Origin: Lutraria lutraria
Taxonomy: Eukaryota; Mollusca; Bivalvia; Venerida; Mactridae
DNA length: 64,000 nt
Direction of reading: 5' to 3'
Assembly (NCBI GenBank): GCA_964023205.1
Contig: OZ026850.1
Location: 6,613,270 to 6,677,269 of the forward strand
In this document: positions 60,353 through 64,000 of the stretch, in pieces
How the letters are laid out: each line of letters opens with the position of its first letter
Numbering within the stretch: the stretch's first letter is position 1
Translations under genes and position numbers: made by a program
Notes under the pieces: model-generated
What the model was told of the DNA's origin: nothing
What the model saw: the letters and a program-made list of their open reading frames with translations, nothing else
Database searches by the model: none

Positions 60353-62845
60353 GTCATACATGAGTTCTTGGTAAAAGAAACAGCTTATCAAAAAATTATA
60401 CATAAAATATGCGTACTTAATGACGAAGAAAGCATTGTACGTAAGACCACATTCAGTAAAAGATCACATTTATAACACAGGTGTTACGAATATGATCACA
60501 CATGTAGCATGAAGCGGAAATCAAGCACATAGGTAACATAATTCTTTTGCGACTAATGTGATCGATGCCAATTATTATTTTACTTGTAGCGATGTGATAA
60601 CATCCGTAACAAATATATTACAAATGTGATAGATCTATGTTATGAATGTACGTGGTCCTAAAAATCACAATCATTTGTATGAGAAAGAAATCAAATATAT
60701 GCAGCTAGCAATATCGAGTCAGTCAAACTTCTGAAAATGAGAAACGAAATGTTATCAATATCCGAAAATACACACACAATAAATCATGAATATTTTGTTT
60801 TGAGGACTAAATATTAAATTTCAATGAAATCCAACTGTTTTGCGTCAGATACGTTACACAAAGAACATAAAGACCTTTGGCAAGGACTTGTATATGCCTG
60901 TGGTGTTATAGTAAGGGAATTCCGTAGATGTTGGCGCCATACTATTTTGCGTATATTGGAATACCTATAAAAAGTAAAATGTTCATATTGTAAGGCAACA
61001 AATAAATTTTAACCCTTCTTCAACAAAAGTAAATTTTGCTGTTAATGAAAAATACAATCAGTAATTGTTTTTATTGTGTCTATCAATTCGTTATTTTAGT
61101 GGTATTTTTCTTAGTCTTTTGTTATTCCAGCTCAACAATGCTCAGTTTTTTACATTATTATACCTTAATTGGATTTCTACCTTTAACTTTATGCTTTATT
61201 GTCAATATATCACTTCAAAGTATCTCACGAATTTGGCGTATCATAAATGCAAGAATGTTTTGACATGACGAGTCGACCGCATGCATGTAATGAAATGGAC
61301 GGTCTATGTACCCGACTCGTTCCGGAAATTGGGAAATAGCTCGTCTTCTTAAATTTAAGCGTGAGAATTTCTATTTAGTTCTTCTGATTTTTCATGTGTA
61401 AATAAGTATTTTTAACCCTCTTATATACTTTAAACGTTTTATAGACACGTTCTATTGTTGATTTATGTAATCTTCAAATGGGTTAGTAATCTTAAAATTA
61501 TTTTTGGTTGTTGCAAACCGAAAATGAAAGTAGAAACTATAGTAGCATTGTCTTAGTTTCTCGAGTTAAGTGGTTCTTGTCATCTTTATTACTCGTATCA
61601 TGTGATCTTTAGACTATTTAATGTAAGAGATTTATATGTACATGCACAGTAATGATGTGTATGGAGACGCAGTATTTTATCTTAGTTTTACTGGGAGATA
61701 AAATCGTGACCGTGTAGTACGATACATTGAGGAATGTGTGTAAACAATTTGAAACGGTGAAATTTTGTACATAATATGACCTAGTTCTTGTACTATTGTG
61801 TCTGAAGTATTATAGTTACGTCTGATTTTATACTGTCTAATACTGTACATATATGTCTGATGATTTACTGTATTTATCAAATCCTGTAAAAAAATAATGG
61901 ACTTTACACAGAACAGGAAACAAATGCTTCTAAATAGATGTGTAAGTTTTTATGAAAGTCGTCTTGAATGAGTTTTCACTTTAATTTCACTGTTATTGCA
62001 CTATTACAACTATTTAAACTTTATGTGACTTATTTTTTGTGTGGATTTGGACCTGATGTTTAATTCTTGAATCAAATTGTTACTGAAATTGGCCAACTGG
62101 AAGCCTAATTTATATGAACAAACACACGGTCATGTACATCAATGTGCATCAATTTTACTAAATAAATTACTTGTTTTATAACTTGATCACTTGATGTATG
62201 TAATCGATGCATGTTTGAAATGTGTAGGAAATCCCACTTAGCAACCACCTTGATATTTAGATCAATGAATATAGAATCTATATAATTGTTGAATTTTGTT
62301 TAAAAAAATATGTTATATATATTACAGTAATATGGAGGTACCAATTTGTCAAAATCATTTCTTCTTCTAAGCATTTGCTTATTTATATTAGATTTACTCT
62401 CACAGGTCACTCCAGGGGCCTTTACAGAAGAAAACATCCTATATCTATAGCTAGTATTTGATTTAGAGATGCACACACATTTTTAGAAACCTCTTTGACC
62501 TATCCTTCTTTTGTTTGCTCTAAAGATCCTGAAAGTTCTAAAAGCAGAATCCTGAAATGTTTGAAAGTTTTGAGGACAAAATATACCTTCAAGATACTAA
62601 TTTATGTTGTCTAAAAAGAATGGAAATTCCAAGTAACAGTTATTGATAATCATGACAACTTTTTTCAAGCCTAGTTGATGTTTCCCAGAGTGTTTATGGG
62701 TTGAACCACTTTAACTGCTGGATATGAGTTCAGGGACATTCCATGTTTGTTTTCTGGCTTGTTAATGTCCTGTAGTTGACTGTACAAGCCTTGTGTCTGT
62801 TCCTGACCGGTGACTGACTAATGGTGTTCAACCTCAGAATGTCTG
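60353..62845. other. Intergenic, no gene seen
   Basis: About 2.5 kb of unique AT-rich DNA between arrays. Frames at 61036-61263, 61065-61268 and 61677-61880 are short and show no domain or splice context. Nothing else was recognised. Confidence 0.45.
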
Positions 62846-63568
62846 GTTTCAGCAGCTAGTACCTACAACAGGTCTGAATGTCTGGTTTGAGCAGTTAGTA
62901 CCCACTACAGGTCTGAATGTCTGGTTTGAGCAGCTAGTACCTACTACAGGTCTGAATGTCTGGTTTGAGCAGCTAGTACCTACTACAGGTCTGAATGTCT
63001 GGTTTGAGCAGCTAGTACCTACTACAGGTCTGAATGTCTGGTTTGAGCAGCTAGTACCCACTACAGGTCTGAATGTCTGGTTTGAGCAGCTAGTACCCAC
63101 TACAGGTCTGAATGTCTGGTTTGAGCAGCTAGTACCTACTACAGGTCTGAATGTCTGGTTTGAGCAGCTAGTACCTACAACAGGTCTGAATGTCTGGTTT
63201 GAGCAGCTAGTACCTACTACAGGTCTGAATGTCTGGTTTGAGCAGCTAGTACCTACTACAGGTCTGAATGTCTGGTTTGAGCAGCTAGTACCTACAACAG
63301 GTCTGAATGTCTGGTTTGAGCAGCTAGTACCTACAACAGGTCTGAATGTCTGGTTTGAGCAGCTAGTACCCACTACAGGTCTGAATGTCTGGTTTGAGCA
63401 GCTAGTACCTACAACAGGTCTGAATGTCTGGTTTGAGCAGCTAGTACCTACAACAGGTCTGAATGTCTGGTTTGAGCAGCTAGTACCTACTACAGGTCTG
63501 AATGTCTGGTTTGAGCAGCTAGTACCTACTACAGGTCTGAATGTCTGGTTTGAGCAGCTAGTACCCAT
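62846..63568. repeat. 39-bp minisatellite, about 18 copies
   Basis: The unit is CTGAATGTCTGGTTTGAGCA plus GCTAGTACCTACTACAGGT (39 bp, 13 codons). Copies differ mainly at CCTACT, CCTACA and CCCACT. The minus strand is open for 243 codons (GTSCSNQTFRPVV repeats) and the plus strand is also open through the array (LNVWFEQLVPTTG). The first and last units merge into unrelated flanks, and no signal or splice context supports translation. Confidence 0.95.
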
Positions 63569-64000
63569 GACTGGTCCCATGAAAATGTAAGTCCTCGATC
63601 CACACTGTCAAGAATGAATTTGGTTTGTTAAAAGTTTTCCTGAAGTTCATCCCTAAAAAGTTGTTGGTTTTATTACAAAATAAATGTGTTTAGTGATGTG
63701 GACATTTTTATTGTTATGGTGTTTGATTTCAATAACAGCATGGAGTGTTAACATGCTGGTGTCTACCTATAGCTACCTATACTATCAAAAGCTTTGGTCA
63801 CATAACTGCAACCCAAAATTTTTTATGATGGCCTAATATCAGAATTTTCTATATACCATACGGCCCAATGACATCATCTCTCATCTTTTTGGTTTCCTTT
63901 TCATCAAGGTCAGTGGTACTTGAGTGGTACAGATTCATGTAGTAGTATGATCATTACAAACAACATGAACACATTACACAATACATACAAGAGAAATAAC
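63569..64000. other. Intergenic, no gene seen
   Basis: Unique AT-rich sequence to the window end, with no recognisable exon. Confidence 0.4.

Noticed and set aside
62849..63580. 243-codon minus frame (GTSCSNQTFRPVV repeats)
   Set aside because: The 39-bp unit is divisible by three and also open on the plus strand. No leader or domain is visible.

Overview
This is an AT-rich piece of animal nuclear DNA. The genes are split by GT-AG introns, protein-coding sequence is sparse, and minisatellite arrays, palindromes and non-autonomous transposon remnants are abundant. The look is that of a marine invertebrate, most likely a bivalve mollusc. The grounds are introns full of diverged 144-150 bp repeats ending in a GGGCCATCATGGCCCTCTTG-like terminus, elements with runs of TCCGTCCGTCTG, and a secreted PAN plus C-type lectin gene. 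The species cannot be named from the sequence alone.

Three genes can be rebuilt exon by exon with matching splice phases. (1) A MICOS subunit of the MIC26/MIC27 (APOO/APOOL) family lies on + from 10170 to about 23010, in seven coding exons. (2) CMC1, a twin CX9C cytochrome c oxidase assembly factor, lies on + from 26429 to 35354, in four coding exons. (3) A secreted protein with a signal peptide, a PAN/apple-like domain, a Ser/Thr-rich linker and a C-type lectin domain lies on - from 43562 to 37768, in five coding exons. Genes 1 and 2 are co-directional neighbours, and both products act at the mitochondrial inner membrane or intermembrane space. The lectin faces CMC1 tail to tail.

Layout. 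1-10 kb: no recognisable gene, three minisatellites (32, 55 and 43 bp) and a cluster of three palindromes at 9.8-10 kb. 10-23 kb: the MICOS gene, whose introns hold a TTAA-flanked MITE, a near-palindrome of about 150 bp, a 144-bp diverged repeat, and 46-bp and 44-bp minisatellites. 23-26.4 kb: intergenic, with more palindromes. 26.4-35.4 kb: CMC1, with repeat-filled introns. 37.8-43.6 kb: the lectin gene, with a pogo/Tigger-like TIR element in its largest intron. 44.4-64 kb: almost entirely tandem repeats. These are a 47-bp array; a 24-bp array that is open in both strands; an 11.4-kb array of 48/49-bp units containing an apparently identical 3,803-bp tandem duplication; and a 39-bp array. No gene is supported beyond 43.6 kb.

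Tandem arrays make up roughly 20 kb of the 64 kb. The most unusual structure is the hierarchical 48/49-bp array at 48.97-60.35 kb. Most long open frames in the window are side effects of repeat periods divisible by three. No RNA gene, CRISPR array or autonomous transposon was found.
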